Source: Ferranicluibacter quercicola
GTDB lineage: Bacteria; Pseudomonadota; Alphaproteobacteria; Rhizobiales; Rhizobiaceae
NCBI RefSeq assembly: GCF_021168455.1
Contig: NZ_JAJOZR010000017.1
Location: 25,742-89,741, forward strand
DNA length: 64,000 nucleotides
Reading direction: 5' to 3'
Under the pieces are notes generated by a model, which saw nothing but the letters and a program-made list of their open reading frames with translations, was not told where the DNA came from and did no database searches. This document shows, piece after piece, positions 25,120 through 35,688 of this stretch. The position numbers and the translations under genes are program-made. Numbering within the stretch: position 1 is the first letter of the stretch; the number at the start of each line of letters is the position of its first letter.

Positions 25120-27204
25120 ATGCTGACATTTCTTTCCTGCATGACGATCGACCATGCATATCCTCTGCTGATTGCAGCGCTTGTGGTCTGCGTCCTCGGC
25201 TCCGTCCTCACCATGCGGCTCTACGCCCGCGTGCGGCGGACGCAGGGCGTCCAGAAGCTGAACTGGCTGTTCCTGTCGGGTTGCATCGGCGGTTCGACCA
25301 TCTGGTCGACGCATTTCATCGCGATGCTCAGCTACCGGATGCCGCTCGATTACGCCTATGACCCGCTCATGACACTGTGGTCGCTGGCCATCGCGGTCGG
25401 CTTCACGCTGTTCGGCTTCGCCGTCACCGCCGGCCGGCAGACCGGTGCCACCATCGAGGTCGGCGGCGGTATCGTCGGATTGGGTATCGTCTGCATGCAC
25501 TATGTCGGGATGTCGGCGCTGCTCGTTGGGGGTATCAAGATCTGGGACACGGTGCTGACGATGACGGCCGTTCTGCTGGCCGTCGGCTTCGGGGCCGTCG
25601 CCACCAATCGCATCGCACGGCCGGTCACCCGTTTCTGCAAATATGGCGGTGCCGCCGGCCTCATCCTCGCGATCCTCTCGCTGCATTTCACGGCCATGGC
25701 CGGCATGACGGTTCTACCGGATCCCACGATCTCGATCCCGCCGATGGGCGTGGCGGAGAGCGTTCTGGCCGCAATGGTCCTCCTGATCATGACCATCATG
25801 ATGGCGCTCGGCGCCTCCGCCTATGTCATCGACCTGAACTCCAACCAGATGGCCGCGGAACGCTACCGCCATCTCTCGCTGCACGACGCCTTGACGGGTC
25901 TGCCGAACCGGGAGGCGCTTCACGAGCATGTCGGCGAAGCGATGCGGCAGCCGCGGGACGATACCGAGCGCCTGGCACTGGTGGCCATCGGCATCAACCG
26001 GTTCAAGGACGTGAACGACGCCCATGGACAGGCCGTCGGCGACCGCGTGTTGCGGGCGATCGCCGAGCAGGTGTCCGCCATCCTGCAGCCGGGCGAGTTT
26101 CTCGCGCGGGTCGGCGGCGACGAATTCGTGGCCGTCCGGGACCGGTTCTTCGTGAAGGCCGATGCGAAGGAGTTCGCCGAGCGGATCCTGAGCGCCGTCA
26201 ACCTGCCGATGGATCTCGAAGGGCGGGCGTTCCGGGTGACGGCGAGTTCCGGCATCTCGCTTTTTCCCGGTTCGGCCCAGACGGCCATCGATCTCGTGGC
26301 GCAGGCGGATCTCGCCATGCACCGGGCCAAGGTCAACGGGGCGAGCGCGGTGCGGTTCTACAAGCCGAGCATGGATGCGGCGACGCGCGAGCGCAGTCTT
26401 CTCTCGATCGACCTGCACCACTCCATCGATCGCGGCGAGCTCGAACTGTTCTACCAGCCGCAGAACGATACGCTGAGCCGCGATATCATCGGTTACGAGG
26501 TGCTCCTGCGCTGGCGTCACCCGACGCGGGGCATGGTGTCGCCGGTCGAGTTCATTCCGCTGGCCGAGCGGACGGGCTTCATCCAGAGGCTCGGCGACTG
26601 GGTGCTGGAGACCGCCTGCCGGGAGGCGTCGTCGTGGGCGCAGCCGGTGCGCATCGCCGTCAACGTCGCGCCGGCCCAGCTGGCCGATGTCGCCCTGCCG
26701 CACCGCGTGCGCGACATCCTGCTCCAGACAGGGCTTCCTGCAGAGCGGCTCGAACTCGAGATCACGGAATCCGGCATCATCGGCGACCAGCAGCACGCCC
26801 TGCACATCATCCGCCAGCTGAAGGCCATGGGCGTGAAGATCGCCATGGACGACTACGGCACAGGCTATTCCTCCCTCTCGACGCTGCAGAACTTTCCGTT
26901 CGACAAGATCAAGATCGATCGCAGTTTCGTCGATGGCATCGGCCGCAGCCGGCCGGCCGAGGCGATCGTGCGCTCGACCATCATCCTGGCCCGCAGTCTC
27001 GATATCCCCGTTCTGGCCGAAGGCGTGGAGACCGAGGAGCACATGACCTTTCTGCGCGGCGAAGGGTGCCTGCAGGTTCAAGGCTATCTCTTCGGCAAGC
27101 CGCAGCCGCTGTCCGACATCAAGACCGCTGTGATGACGGCCGTCGAGAACGCGCTGACGCTGGAGGCCGGGATCAGCGCTCCTCCGCAAGCGACGGCTGC
27201 TTGA
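25120..27204 (+). CDS. MHYT-GGDEF-EAL membrane c-di-GMP enzyme
   Basis: A 694-residue protein. The N-terminal seven-helix MHYT sensor has the repeated motif copies STHFIAML, MHYVGM and LHFTAMAGM, thought to bind copper and sense O2, CO or NO. GGDEF is intact (332-336), but the RxxD inhibition site is replaced by QPGE. The EAL motif reads EVL, with DDYGTGYSSL present, so phosphodiesterase activity is likely. ATG 25120 has AGGTG upstream; a longer upstream frame only overlaps rplY antisense. Confidence 0.92.
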   Translation: MLTFLSCMTIDHAYPLLIAALVVCVLGSVLTMRLYARVRRTQGVQKLNWLFLSGCIGGSTIWSTHFIAMLSYRMPLDYAYDPLMTLWSLAIAVGFTLFGFAVTAGRQTGATIEVGGGIVGLGIVCMHYVGMSALLVGGIKIWDTVLTMTAVLLAVGFGAVATNRIARPVTRFCKYGGAAGLILAILSLHFTAMAGMTVLPDPTISIPPMGVAESVLAAMVLLIMTIMMALGASAYVIDLNSNQMAAERYRHLSLHDALTGLPNREALHEHVGEAMRQPRDDTERLALVAIGINRFKDVNDAHGQAVGDRVLRAIAEQVSAILQPGEFLARVGGDEFVAVRDRFFVKADAKEFAERILSAVNLPMDLEGRAFRVTASSGISLFPGSAQTAIDLVAQADLAMHRAKVNGASAVRFYKPSMDAATRERSLLSIDLHHSIDRGELELFYQPQNDTLSRDIIGYEVLLRWRHPTRGMVSPVEFIPLAERTGFIQRLGDWVLETACREASSWAQPVRIAVNVAPAQLADVALPHRVRDILLQTGLPAERLELEITESGIIGDQQHALHIIRQLKAMGVKIAMDDYGTGYSSLSTLQNFPFDKIKIDRSFVDGIGRSRPAEAIVRSTIILARSLDIPVLAEGVETEEHMTFLRGEGCLQVQGYLFGKPQPLSDIKTAVMTAVENALTLEAGISAPPQATAA

Positions 27205-27208
27205 AATC

Positions 27209-28408
27209 TCAGTTGGGGCGCGAAGACGTGCCGCGTCCGGACCTGACATGGGCGAGGAACAGCATGAGGCCGCCCGCCACGATGCCCCAGAAGGCGCCGG
27301 AGATGCCGGCGAAGCTGACGCCGGAGGCCGTGACGAGGAAGGTGATGGCCGCACCGTCGCGGCTTTCCGCGTCCTTGAAGGCGGCCGAGGCCGAAGCGGC
27401 GAAGGCGCCGATCAGCGCGAGGCCCGCCACCGCCTGGATGAGGACCGGCGGCGCGAGGCCGACGAGCAGCGTCACGGTGGCCGCGAGAAGCCCGAAGACG
27501 ATGTAGAAGATTCCGGCGATGATCGCCGACCAGTAGCGCCGCGCGGGGTCCGCGTGCGAATCCGGTCCGGCGCACATGGCCGCCGTGATGGCCGCGAGGT
27601 TGACGGCATGGCCGCCGAAGGGGACGGCGAAGAGCGAGAAGATGCCGGTGCCGGCAAAGAGCGGGCCCGGTTCGGGCGCGTAGCCATGGACTTTGAGAAC
27701 CGCGATGCCCGGAATGTTCTGCGACGCCATGGTGACGACGAACAGGGGCAAGGCGATCGATACGAGCCCTGCGAGCGTGAAGACCGGCATGACGAAGACG
27801 GGCTGCGGGACGAGCGTTGCGACGACGCGGTCCATCGTGCCCGGGGGAATGTCGATGCCGAAGAGGATGACGAGGGTGAAGGCGAGCAGGGCGGCCGGCA
27901 CCGCCAGAAGCCGGTTGAAGGTTCCGGCGATCGCCCAGGCGAGCACGATGGGCAGGCCGAGTGCGGGATCGGCGCCCACCGCCTTCACCGGCGCGAAGCA
28001 GAGCGAGAGGAGGACGCCTGCCAGCATGGCATTGGCGAGCGGCGCGGGAATTCTGGCGACGAGCCGGCCGAGCGGGCGCCAGAGACCGGCAATCACGATC
28101 ATGACGCCGCAAAGGGCGAAGCCGCCCGCGGCGGCCGGAAACCCGCCGGCAATCGCGCCGGAACTGGCGATCAGGGCCGCACCCGGCGTCGACCAGGCGA
28201 TGCTGATGGGCAGGCGGGTCCACACGCTCAACAGGATCGCGAGAATGCCCATCGAGACCGACAGGGCCATCAGCCCGGACGCCGCTTCGGCTTCTGTCGC
28301 GCCCACCGCCGATAAGCCGTGAAGGATGACGGCGAAGGAACTGGCAAAGCCGACAAAGGCCGTGAGAAGCCCCATGAACAGGCTCTGGAAGGAAAGATCG
28401 CGCAGCAT
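27209..28408 (-). CDS. benE: BenE-family benzoate/H+ symporter
   Basis: A 399-residue inner-membrane transporter with about 12 hydrophobic helices. Recognisable BenE segments include ISIAWSTPGAALIAS, NIPGIAVLKVHGY and PFGGHAVNLAAITAAMCAGPDSHADP. Benzoate is the family substrate, but no aromatic degradation genes are adjacent, so the true substrate is open. ATG 28408 begins at the expected N-terminus. It is divergent from the GAF-Fis regulator with a 214-base shared promoter region. Confidence 0.85.
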   Translation of the reverse strand: MLRDLSFQSLFMGLLTAFVGFASSFAVILHGLSAVGATEAEAASGLMALSVSMGILAILLSVWTRLPISIAWSTPGAALIASSGAIAGGFPAAAGGFALCGVMIVIAGLWRPLGRLVARIPAPLANAMLAGVLLSLCFAPVKAVGADPALGLPIVLAWAIAGTFNRLLAVPAALLAFTLVILFGIDIPPGTMDRVVATLVPQPVFVMPVFTLAGLVSIALPLFVVTMASQNIPGIAVLKVHGYAPEPGPLFAGTGIFSLFAVPFGGHAVNLAAITAAMCAGPDSHADPARRYWSAIIAGIFYIVFGLLAATVTLLVGLAPPVLIQAVAGLALIGAFAASASAAFKDAESRDGAAITFLVTASGVSFAGISGAFWGIVAGGLMLFLAHVRSGRGTSSRPN

Positions 28409-28622
28409 GATCGTCCGCCGGAAAGGATAGGAGGGAGTGAGCCCCTGCGGGCATGATGTCCTTTCGCTGTAGCAAGTTGGACGTCCCGAGAACACATCTC
28501 CGCGCGATTTTCCCCCGGCTTCGCCCGTCCCGCCGTGGCGAGGGTGCTCGGGGCGGCGGCATGGACCTTTCGCGAAATCCCGTTATAGTACCGTTACCGT
28601 CAGCTTTCGGGGAGGAGAGCGG

Positions 28623-29570
28623 ATGAACCATTCGGATCACGTTCAGGCCGTGGCGCATCATGCGTCGGCGGCAGCCAGTTCGCCCGTTGCCGCCTCTTGG
28701 CGGCGATGCATGACCGTGCACGGGCTTTCGCCGGAGGAAGCGCGGTCGCCGCTGCGCCTCGACGAGCGGGCGTTCCGCGCCGCACGCGAGGAGAGCGGCG
28801 CTCTGCTCGAAGAGGCGCGCGGCGAGATCGACCGGCTGTTTGCCACCGTCGGGAAGGCAGGTTGCTGCCTGCTGCTGACGGACGGAAACGGTGTGGCGCT
28901 GGAGCGGCGGGGTGCGGCCGGCGACGACGACGATTTTCGCGGCATCGGCCTCTGGTCCGGCACGCTGTGGAGCGAGGCAAGCGTCGGCACCAACGGCATC
29001 GGCACGGCGATCGCCGACGAGCGTCCGATCGTCATCTACCGCGACCAGCACTTTCTTAGCCGCAACACCGGCCTTTCCTGCGCCACCGCGCCGATCCGCG
29101 ACCATCGCGGCCGCGTGACGGCGGCGATCGATATCTCCACCTGCCGCGAGGATGCCGGGGAGATGGCGATGACCATTCTCTCGCAAGCCGTGCGCGATGC
29201 CGCAGCACGGATCGAATCGAACCTCTTTCACCGCGCCTTTCGCGGCCATCGCGTGCTTCTGGTGCCGGCGGAGGGCAAGGCGAGCCCGGCGCTGCTCGCC
29301 ATCGATCGCGACGATCTCGTGCTCGGCGCGACGCGCGCGGCCCGTCTGACGCTCGGGATCGACGATGTCAGGATCGCCGCCGGCATTCCCGCCTCCGATC
29401 TCCTGCACGATCGTCCGGCGGGCGAGCACGACGATCTCGACGATGCGGAACGCGCGGCGTTGCGCCGGGTGCTGTCGCGCGCTGGCGGCAACGTGTCGGC
29501 GGCCGCCGAATGCCTCGGGATCAGCCGCGCGACGCTCTATCGCAAGATGAAGAAGCTCTCCCTCGATTGA
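28623..29570 (+). CDS. GAF-Fis transcriptional regulator without AAA+ domain
   Basis: A 315-residue regulator. An N-terminal part like that of AcoR-type activators (SWRRCMTVHGLSP) is followed by a GAF sensor (about 70-200: VGTNGIGTAIADERPIVIYRDQHFLSRNTGLSCATAPI) and a C-terminal Fis helix-turn-helix (GGNVSAAAECLGISRATLYRKMKKL). AcoR relatives normally carry a sigma54-contacting AAA+ domain between the two; here it is absent, so activation through sigma54 is not expected. It lies 159 bases upstream of the aldehyde dehydrogenase gene and probably controls it. GGGGAGGAG precedes the ATG. Confidence 0.87.
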   Translation: MNHSDHVQAVAHHASAAASSPVAASWRRCMTVHGLSPEEARSPLRLDERAFRAAREESGALLEEARGEIDRLFATVGKAGCCLLLTDGNGVALERRGAAGDDDDFRGIGLWSGTLWSEASVGTNGIGTAIADERPIVIYRDQHFLSRNTGLSCATAPIRDHRGRVTAAIDISTCREDAGEMAMTILSQAVRDAAARIESNLFHRAFRGHRVLLVPAEGKASPALLAIDRDDLVLGATRAARLTLGIDDVRIAAGIPASDLLHDRPAGEHDDLDDAERAALRRVLSRAGGNVSAAAECLGISRATLYRKMKKLSLD

Positions 29571-29614
29571 GAGATCGCTGTTTGCGCACTGCAGCACGGG
29601 TTGCGGCGCACGCG

Positions 29615-29632
29615 TGTCGCAGATGTGAGACA
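29615..29632. promoter_or_regulatory. Palindromic operator in front of aldehyde dehydrogenase
   Basis: TGTCGCAGATGTGAGACA: half-sites TGTCGCA and TGAGACA (6 of 7 matching as inverted repeat) around four bases. It resembles the TGTC-N-GACA sites of AcoR-type Fis regulators and lies between the regulator and its presumed target gene. Confidence 0.55.
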
Positions 29633-29729
29633 GTCGCACGGACGATCGGCCTTGCCCCTCTTTTGCCGCGGGATGTTCCGGCGCAGGGTCTCCGCAGACA
29701 GAGGTAGCTGTCCCTTGGAGGAGACCCAC

Positions 29730-31238
<1,509 letters not shown>

Positions 31239-31264
31239 GCTGCGGATCGCGGGATCGGAAAACG

Positions 31265-31290
31265 CCATCTCCCGGCTTGCCGGGAGATGG
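31265..31290 (+). terminator. Perfect hairpin after aldehyde dehydrogenase
   Basis: CCATCTCCCGGC / GCCGGGAGATGG, a 12-base perfect stem with a TT loop, 27 bases after the stop. There is no T run, so it may be an RNA-stabilising hairpin or an atypical terminator, or serve the opposite-strand small ORF. Confidence 0.55.
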
Positions 31291-31306
31291 GCACGAGCGG
31301 TTTCGC

Positions 31307-31396
31307 TCAGCCGTGTTGGACGATCAGCGCCAGCGCGCACCAGAGCAGAAGCGACAGGCTCGTGCAGCTCAGATAGCACTCCGTGCGATATGACAT
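31307..31396 (-). CDS. Small membrane protein, 29 residues (unlisted ORF)
   Basis: An ATG at 31396 preceded by GGAGGATC (seven bases spacing) opens a 29-codon frame encoding MSYRTECYLSCTS followed by a hydrophobic run LSLLLWCALALIV and ending QHG. It looks like a single-helix membrane microprotein with three cysteines. It lies antisense in the gap between the aldehyde dehydrogenase and DUF779 genes. I do not recognise it; the strong ribosome binding site and hydrophobic pattern are the only evidence that it is real. Confidence 0.5.
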   Translation of the reverse strand: MSYRTECYLSCTSLSLLLWCALALIVQHG

Positions 31397-31494
31397 GATG
31401 TGATCCTCCCAAATCCTGGTCGCAAGTATGACACAATGATGAACGGTCGGTCACTCGCTAAATTTAGGAATTCCTCATAAAGGGCGGCATCCAC

Positions 31495-31890
31495 ATGCAG
31501 GGCGTTATCGTCGGCGACATGCCGGACGGGCAGAAGCGGGTTCTGGCGACGGACGCGGCACTTGCCTTCATCGAGGAGATCCGCCTCGACCATCCCGACA
31601 TTCTGTTCCATCAGTCCGGCGGCTGCTGCGACGGCTCCTCGCCCATGTGCTATCCGGCGGACGACTATATCGTCGGCGATCATGACGTGTGCCTCGGCGA
31701 GATCGGCGGCGTGCCGGTCTATATCAGCGGCAGCCAGTTCGAGGTCTGGAAGCACACGCAGCTGATCATCGACGTCGTACCCGGTCGCGGGGGCATGTTC
31801 TCGCTCGACAATGGTCGCGAGAAACGCTTCCTCACGCGCTCGCGTCTGTACTCGGGTGGCGAGGCCTGTGCCGTCCCCGCCCGCACCTGA
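31495..31890 (+). CDS. DUF779 protein
   Basis: A 131-residue protein with the invariant FHQSGGCCDGSSPMC motif of DUF779, followed by CLGEIGGVPVYISGSQFEVWKHTQLIIDVVPGRGGMFSLDNG. The cysteine cluster suggests metal binding. DUF779 genes often sit directly after aldehyde dehydrogenases of this type, as here, and may support the enzyme, for example with redox or metal handling; that role is inference. Confidence 0.88.
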   Translation: MQGVIVGDMPDGQKRVLATDAALAFIEEIRLDHPDILFHQSGGCCDGSSPMCYPADDYIVGDHDVCLGEIGGVPVYISGSQFEVWKHTQLIIDVVPGRGGMFSLDNGREKRFLTRSRLYSGGEACAVPART

Positions 31891-31902
31891 CCGGACGGGT
31901 GC

Positions 31903-33735
31903 TCAGGGGAGGACGCGAAAGATCTTCAGCGCGGCCTGTTCCGGCGTTGCGATGGGCTGGAGATAGGCGGGAACGATGCCCCTGCCGAGGGCCGCGTAGA
32001 GCCCGTCGGGCGCACGCTCCGCGATCAGGCTCGTCTGGCCGTCCTCGGCGCAGAAGGCGAGCAGCGTCACGCCATCGCGTTTCAGAAGATTCTTTGCGGC
32101 CTCCGCCCCGGCAAGGCCGATGTTCAGTTCCGCCAGCATGCCGGCCGGGTTGCGATGGTAGGGTGCTGCGAGCACGCGGTGATGCGTGAAGCGCAGAATG
32201 GACGCCCCGAGGTTGGAGGGTGCCGCGACGACGCCGATCGGCTCGTCGGCCAGCGGCGCGATCGCATCGCGGGCGACGCAGGCGCTCGGCTCGATTCCCG
32301 CCATGACCGTGTCGTCCGTATTCGCGACCTTGGCCACGGCGGCGGAAGCGATGGCCCAGACGCTTGGAATCGAGATCAGCATCAGCCCGGCAAAGGCGAG
32401 CTCCGCGCCGATCGTCTTCGGTTCGCGGTGCGCGCGGCTGCGCAGGTCGGAAACCGCAAGCGACAGGGGGAAGATCGACAGGAAATTCAGGAACGTCGTG
32501 CCGCGGACCTGCAGCATGCTGATGGCGAGGGTCGGAAGGCAGAGCGCGAGAAAGACGAGGTGGAGTTCCCGCCGGTCGTTTCGCCAGATGCGGGCGAGGC
32601 AGACGATGATGGCGATGGTGCCGGCCGCAAAGCCGAAGCCGACATAGGACGGCATGGTCTGCACCATCTGCACGATCGACTGCGCTTCCTGCACGCGCTC
32701 CAGCCACAGGGTTTTCAAAAGCGGATCGAGAGAGGCGAGCGGGTTCTGCAGGCATTGCGGCGCGACCGACAGCGTGACGGCGGCAACGGCCGCGCCTGAC
32801 GCCGCAAGCGCGAGGAGGCGCGCGATCCGTGAGCGGCGACTTGCGATGTGAGCGGAGAGAGCGAGTGCCAGGCCGCCTGCGGTCGCGATGGCGAAGAAGC
32901 CGAGCGAGAGGTTGTCGCAGGTGACCATCGCATAAAGGCGTGGCGGCGTGGTGACGAGAAAAGCGGCCGCGACCGTTGCGGCGAGCGACAGGCCGAAGGC
33001 TCTGGCGGCCCCATCCATCGGCGCGCCATGCCAGGCCCAGCGGAGCGCGACGACGATGCCGGCCATGGCCACCAGCGGTGTGGTCTCCACGCCGACCGCG
33101 ACGGCAAGACCGGCCATGATGCCGGCGAGGACATGCCCTTTCCACCGGCCGAGACGGTCGGTGAGCCCGGCCACGAGCAGGGCGATCAGGGCCAGCTGGA
33201 CGTTGTGGTGGTCGATATTTCCCGGCTGGAAGCGGATATTGCTGATGAGCGACAGGACGATGAGAACGAGACCGATAATCATGGTCTGGCGTCGGCCGAT
33301 GTTCCAGCAGGCGCGTGCCACGCCGATGACGACAGGGACGATCAGCAGGATCGGCCAGAGGAAGAGTGCGGCGGCCTCGCTCGGCCCCGGCGGAAGGAAC
33401 AGGCCGAAGAGGGCGATCAGCCCGGCGATCGGCAGATCCACGAGGCGTGACCAGTGCATCAGCGTGCCGCCATCGAGCCCGAGGCGGTATTGCATCATGT
33501 CGAACCAGCCTTGCCCGGCAAGGAAATCCCTGACCTCGACGAGACGCATGGCGTCGTCATTGTCCGCGCCGACATAATCCGTGGCCCTGAGCCCGGCGAT
33601 GACGGAGGCCGTGGCGATGATGAAAATGGCGAGGAGGACCAAGACCCATGGCGCATGCGTCCACGCCCGTTTCGTCTTGGGCGATGCGTGTGCTGCGGGT
33701 TCGACGTTGCTTGAGGCGGGTTGGAAAAGGGTCAC
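31903..33735 (-). CDS. GT-C fold membrane glycosyltransferase-like protein
   Basis: A 610-residue protein with about a dozen membrane helices and a C-terminal soluble region. The first loop contains VGADNDDAMRLVEVRDFLAGQGWFDMMQYRL, an acidic-pair motif typical of GT-C enzymes that take sugar from a polyprenyl-phosphate donor. I chose GTG 33735; the frame continues to 33870, but those 45 residues are Arg-rich and non-conserved in appearance. It is divergent from a GT2, methyltransferase and SMR gene group, with which it probably works. Confidence 0.72.
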   Translation of the reverse strand: MTLFQPASSNVEPAAHASPKTKRAWTHAPWVLVLLAIFIIATASVIAGLRATDYVGADNDDAMRLVEVRDFLAGQGWFDMMQYRLGLDGGTLMHWSRLVDLPIAGLIALFGLFLPPGPSEAAALFLWPILLIVPVVIGVARACWNIGRRQTMIIGLVLIVLSLISNIRFQPGNIDHHNVQLALIALLVAGLTDRLGRWKGHVLAGIMAGLAVAVGVETTPLVAMAGIVVALRWAWHGAPMDGAARAFGLSLAATVAAAFLVTTPPRLYAMVTCDNLSLGFFAIATAGGLALALSAHIASRRSRIARLLALAASGAAVAAVTLSVAPQCLQNPLASLDPLLKTLWLERVQEAQSIVQMVQTMPSYVGFGFAAGTIAIIVCLARIWRNDRRELHLVFLALCLPTLAISMLQVRGTTFLNFLSIFPLSLAVSDLRSRAHREPKTIGAELAFAGLMLISIPSVWAIASAAVAKVANTDDTVMAGIEPSACVARDAIAPLADEPIGVVAAPSNLGASILRFTHHRVLAAPYHRNPAGMLAELNIGLAGAEAAKNLLKRDGVTLLAFCAEDGQTSLIAERAPDGLYAALGRGIVPAYLQPIATPEQAALKIFRVLP

Positions 33736-33914
33736 GGCAGGAGGCCTCGCAATCGTCGTCCGGGGCGCCCGGCTGTCTGGAACCTTAGAAGGGGAAGGTG
33801 AAAAAAGCCTTTGTCGAACACGGTGGCTGCAGCGCGCGGCCCTTGGTCGGTAAGCGAGCAACATCGTCAACGCGACCTTAAGATTTCCCGGTCATTGTCG
33901 TGCGACCGCCACGG

Positions 33915-34934
33915 ATGATACCGATGCAGATGCTTCCGCCAGATCTCAGGATCGCCGTCCTTCTCCCCTGCTACAACGAAGCGGCGACGATCGTGTCGGT
34001 CGTTCATGCGTTCCGCACGGCGCTGCCGCTTGCCCGCATCCATGTCTACGACAACAACTCGACCGACGAAACGGCGCTGCGGGCGACGCTTGCGGGCGCG
34101 CTCGTCACGCGGGAGACGCGGCAGGGCAAGGGCCATGTCGTGCGCCGCATGTTCTCCGACGTCGATGCCGATGTCTATGTGATGGCGGATGGGGATGGCA
34201 CCTATTCGGCGGCCGACGCGCCCGCGCTGATCGCCACGCTGATCGCCGAGCGCGCCGACATGGTGGTGGGCACGCGACGGGGGGTGAAGGCGGATGCCGG
34301 CCGGCAGGGGCACGCCTTCGGCAACCGGCTGTTCAACCGGCTTTACCGGACGCTGTTCGGCAATGATTTCACCGACATCTTTTCGGGGTACCGCGTGTTC
34401 TCCCGGCGCTTCGCCAAGAGCTTTCCGGCCGTGTCCGGCGGGTTCGAGATCGAGACGGAGATGTCAGTGCATGCCTCGCGGCTGAAGCTGCCGGTGTGCG
34501 AGATGCCGCTCGACTATGGCCGCCGGCCGGAAGGGTCGCATTCCAAGCTTTCCACCTTTCGCGATGGCGGGCGGATTCTCTGGATGTTCGCGATGCTGAT
34601 GAAGGAGACGCGGCCCTTCACCTTCTTCGGCGCCATCAGCATGGCCTTCATGGCCGCGAGCCTGATCTTCATGGCACCGGTCCTGGTCGAATATTTCGAG
34701 ACCGGGCTCGTGCGGCGCATGCCGACCTGGGTCCTCTCGGTCGCGCTGATGATGATCTCCTTCATGATGTTCACCGCAGGGCTGATCCTCGATTCGCTTG
34801 CCCGTGCCCGCGCCGAGCAACTGCGGCTGCACTACATGGCCCTGCCGTCCAGCCCCTTCCTGTCCGTGTCCATGCCTGTCCCGGCCGAACCCGTGCAGGG
34901 TGAGACCGGCGATGCGCGCAGCGCGGCGGCGTGA
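33915..34934 (+). CDS. Family 2 glycosyltransferase, polyprenyl-phosphate sugar synthase type
   Basis: A 339-residue protein. The GT-A domain has LLPCYNEAATI, DNNSTD and the DxD-like ADGDGTYSAAD, then QGKGHVVRRMF, all typical of dolichyl/undecaprenyl-phosphate mannosyl- or glucosyltransferases. Two membrane helices follow at about 240-265 and 275-300. It probably makes the lipid-linked sugar donor used by the divergent GT-C protein. Several in-frame ATGs (33915, 33924, 33930) exist; the exact start is uncertain. Confidence 0.85.
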   Translation: MIPMQMLPPDLRIAVLLPCYNEAATIVSVVHAFRTALPLARIHVYDNNSTDETALRATLAGALVTRETRQGKGHVVRRMFSDVDADVYVMADGDGTYSAADAPALIATLIAERADMVVGTRRGVKADAGRQGHAFGNRLFNRLYRTLFGNDFTDIFSGYRVFSRRFAKSFPAVSGGFEIETEMSVHASRLKLPVCEMPLDYGRRPEGSHSKLSTFRDGGRILWMFAMLMKETRPFTFFGAISMAFMAASLIFMAPVLVEYFETGLVRRMPTWVLSVALMMISFMMFTAGLILDSLARARAEQLRLHYMALPSSPFLSVSMPVPAEPVQGETGDARSAAA

Positions 34935-34950
34935 TCCCGGAGACCGAACG

Positions 34951-35688
34951 ATGAACCGCGAGACCACCAACCGCATCCGCTTCGTGCTGGAGGACCTGCT
35001 GCCGCCTGTGGTGCGGGATTCCAGCCTGTTCCGGGCGGCCGCCAAGCTGATCTGGGGCGAGCACATCGTCCACCTCGCCCGGTTTCGGGCCCGTGCGCCG
35101 TTTCTGTCGGAGGCGGAGTATGAGGACCTCTACCGCAAACATCCCCGCGTGCATGAGGGGACCGACAATTCGGCCGCCTGCATCCGCCGCATCGCCGGCG
35201 CGATCCTGGGCGAGAGCGTCTGCGATGTCGGCTGTGGAACGGGCGCGCTTCTGAAGCATATCCAGGTGGCACAGCCTGGCCTGCGCCGCGTGACCGGCGT
35301 CGATTTCGTGGTCGAGGATGCCGCAAGTCTTCCCGGCGTCGAATATGTCGCCGCGCGGATCGAGGATCTGCCATTTGCGGATGGCGCGTTCGATACGGTC
35401 GTCTGCACGCATGTGATCGAGCACGTGCTCGACTACCGCAAAGCCATTGCCGAGCTGCGCCGGATCGCGCGCCGCCGGCTGATCATCGTCGTGCCGCGCG
35501 AGCGGGAGTATCGCTACAGCTTCAACCCGCATTTCAACTTCTTCCCCTACACGCACTCCTTCCTGCGCGCCGTCCACCCGGTTCCCGCGATCCATGTGTG
35601 CGAGGATATCGGCCGCGATATCTTCTATTGCGAGACGGTGGAACGGGCAGGGACTGACGCGGGCGGCGTCGAGGCTGCAGCGGCATGA
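34951..35688 (+). CDS. SAM-dependent class I methyltransferase
   Basis: A 245-residue methyltransferase. Motif I is VCDVGCGTGAL (about 90-100), the acidic motif II is TGVDFVVEDA, and FDTVVCTHVIEHVLDYRKA is motif III-like, placing it in the Methyltransf_11 group. GGAGA precedes ATG 34951, 16 bases after the GT2 stop. In this cassette it probably methylates a lipid-linked sugar or a glycan; the substrate is not known. Confidence 0.85.
   Translation: MNRETTNRIRFVLEDLLPPVVRDSSLFRAAAKLIWGEHIVHLARFRARAPFLSEAEYEDLYRKHPRVHEGTDNSAACIRRIAGAILGESVCDVGCGTGALLKHIQVAQPGLRRVTGVDFVVEDAASLPGVEYVAARIEDLPFADGAFDTVVCTHVIEHVLDYRKAIAELRRIARRRLIIVVPREREYRYSFNPHFNFFPYTHSFLRAVHPVPAIHVCEDIGRDIFYCETVERAGTDAGGVEAAAA

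Noticed and set aside
29651..29667. Sigma54 -24/-12 promoter before the aldehyde dehydrogenase
   Set aside because: The -24 half lacks the invariant GG pair and the neighbouring regulator has no sigma54-activating domain. Kept only as part of a finding.
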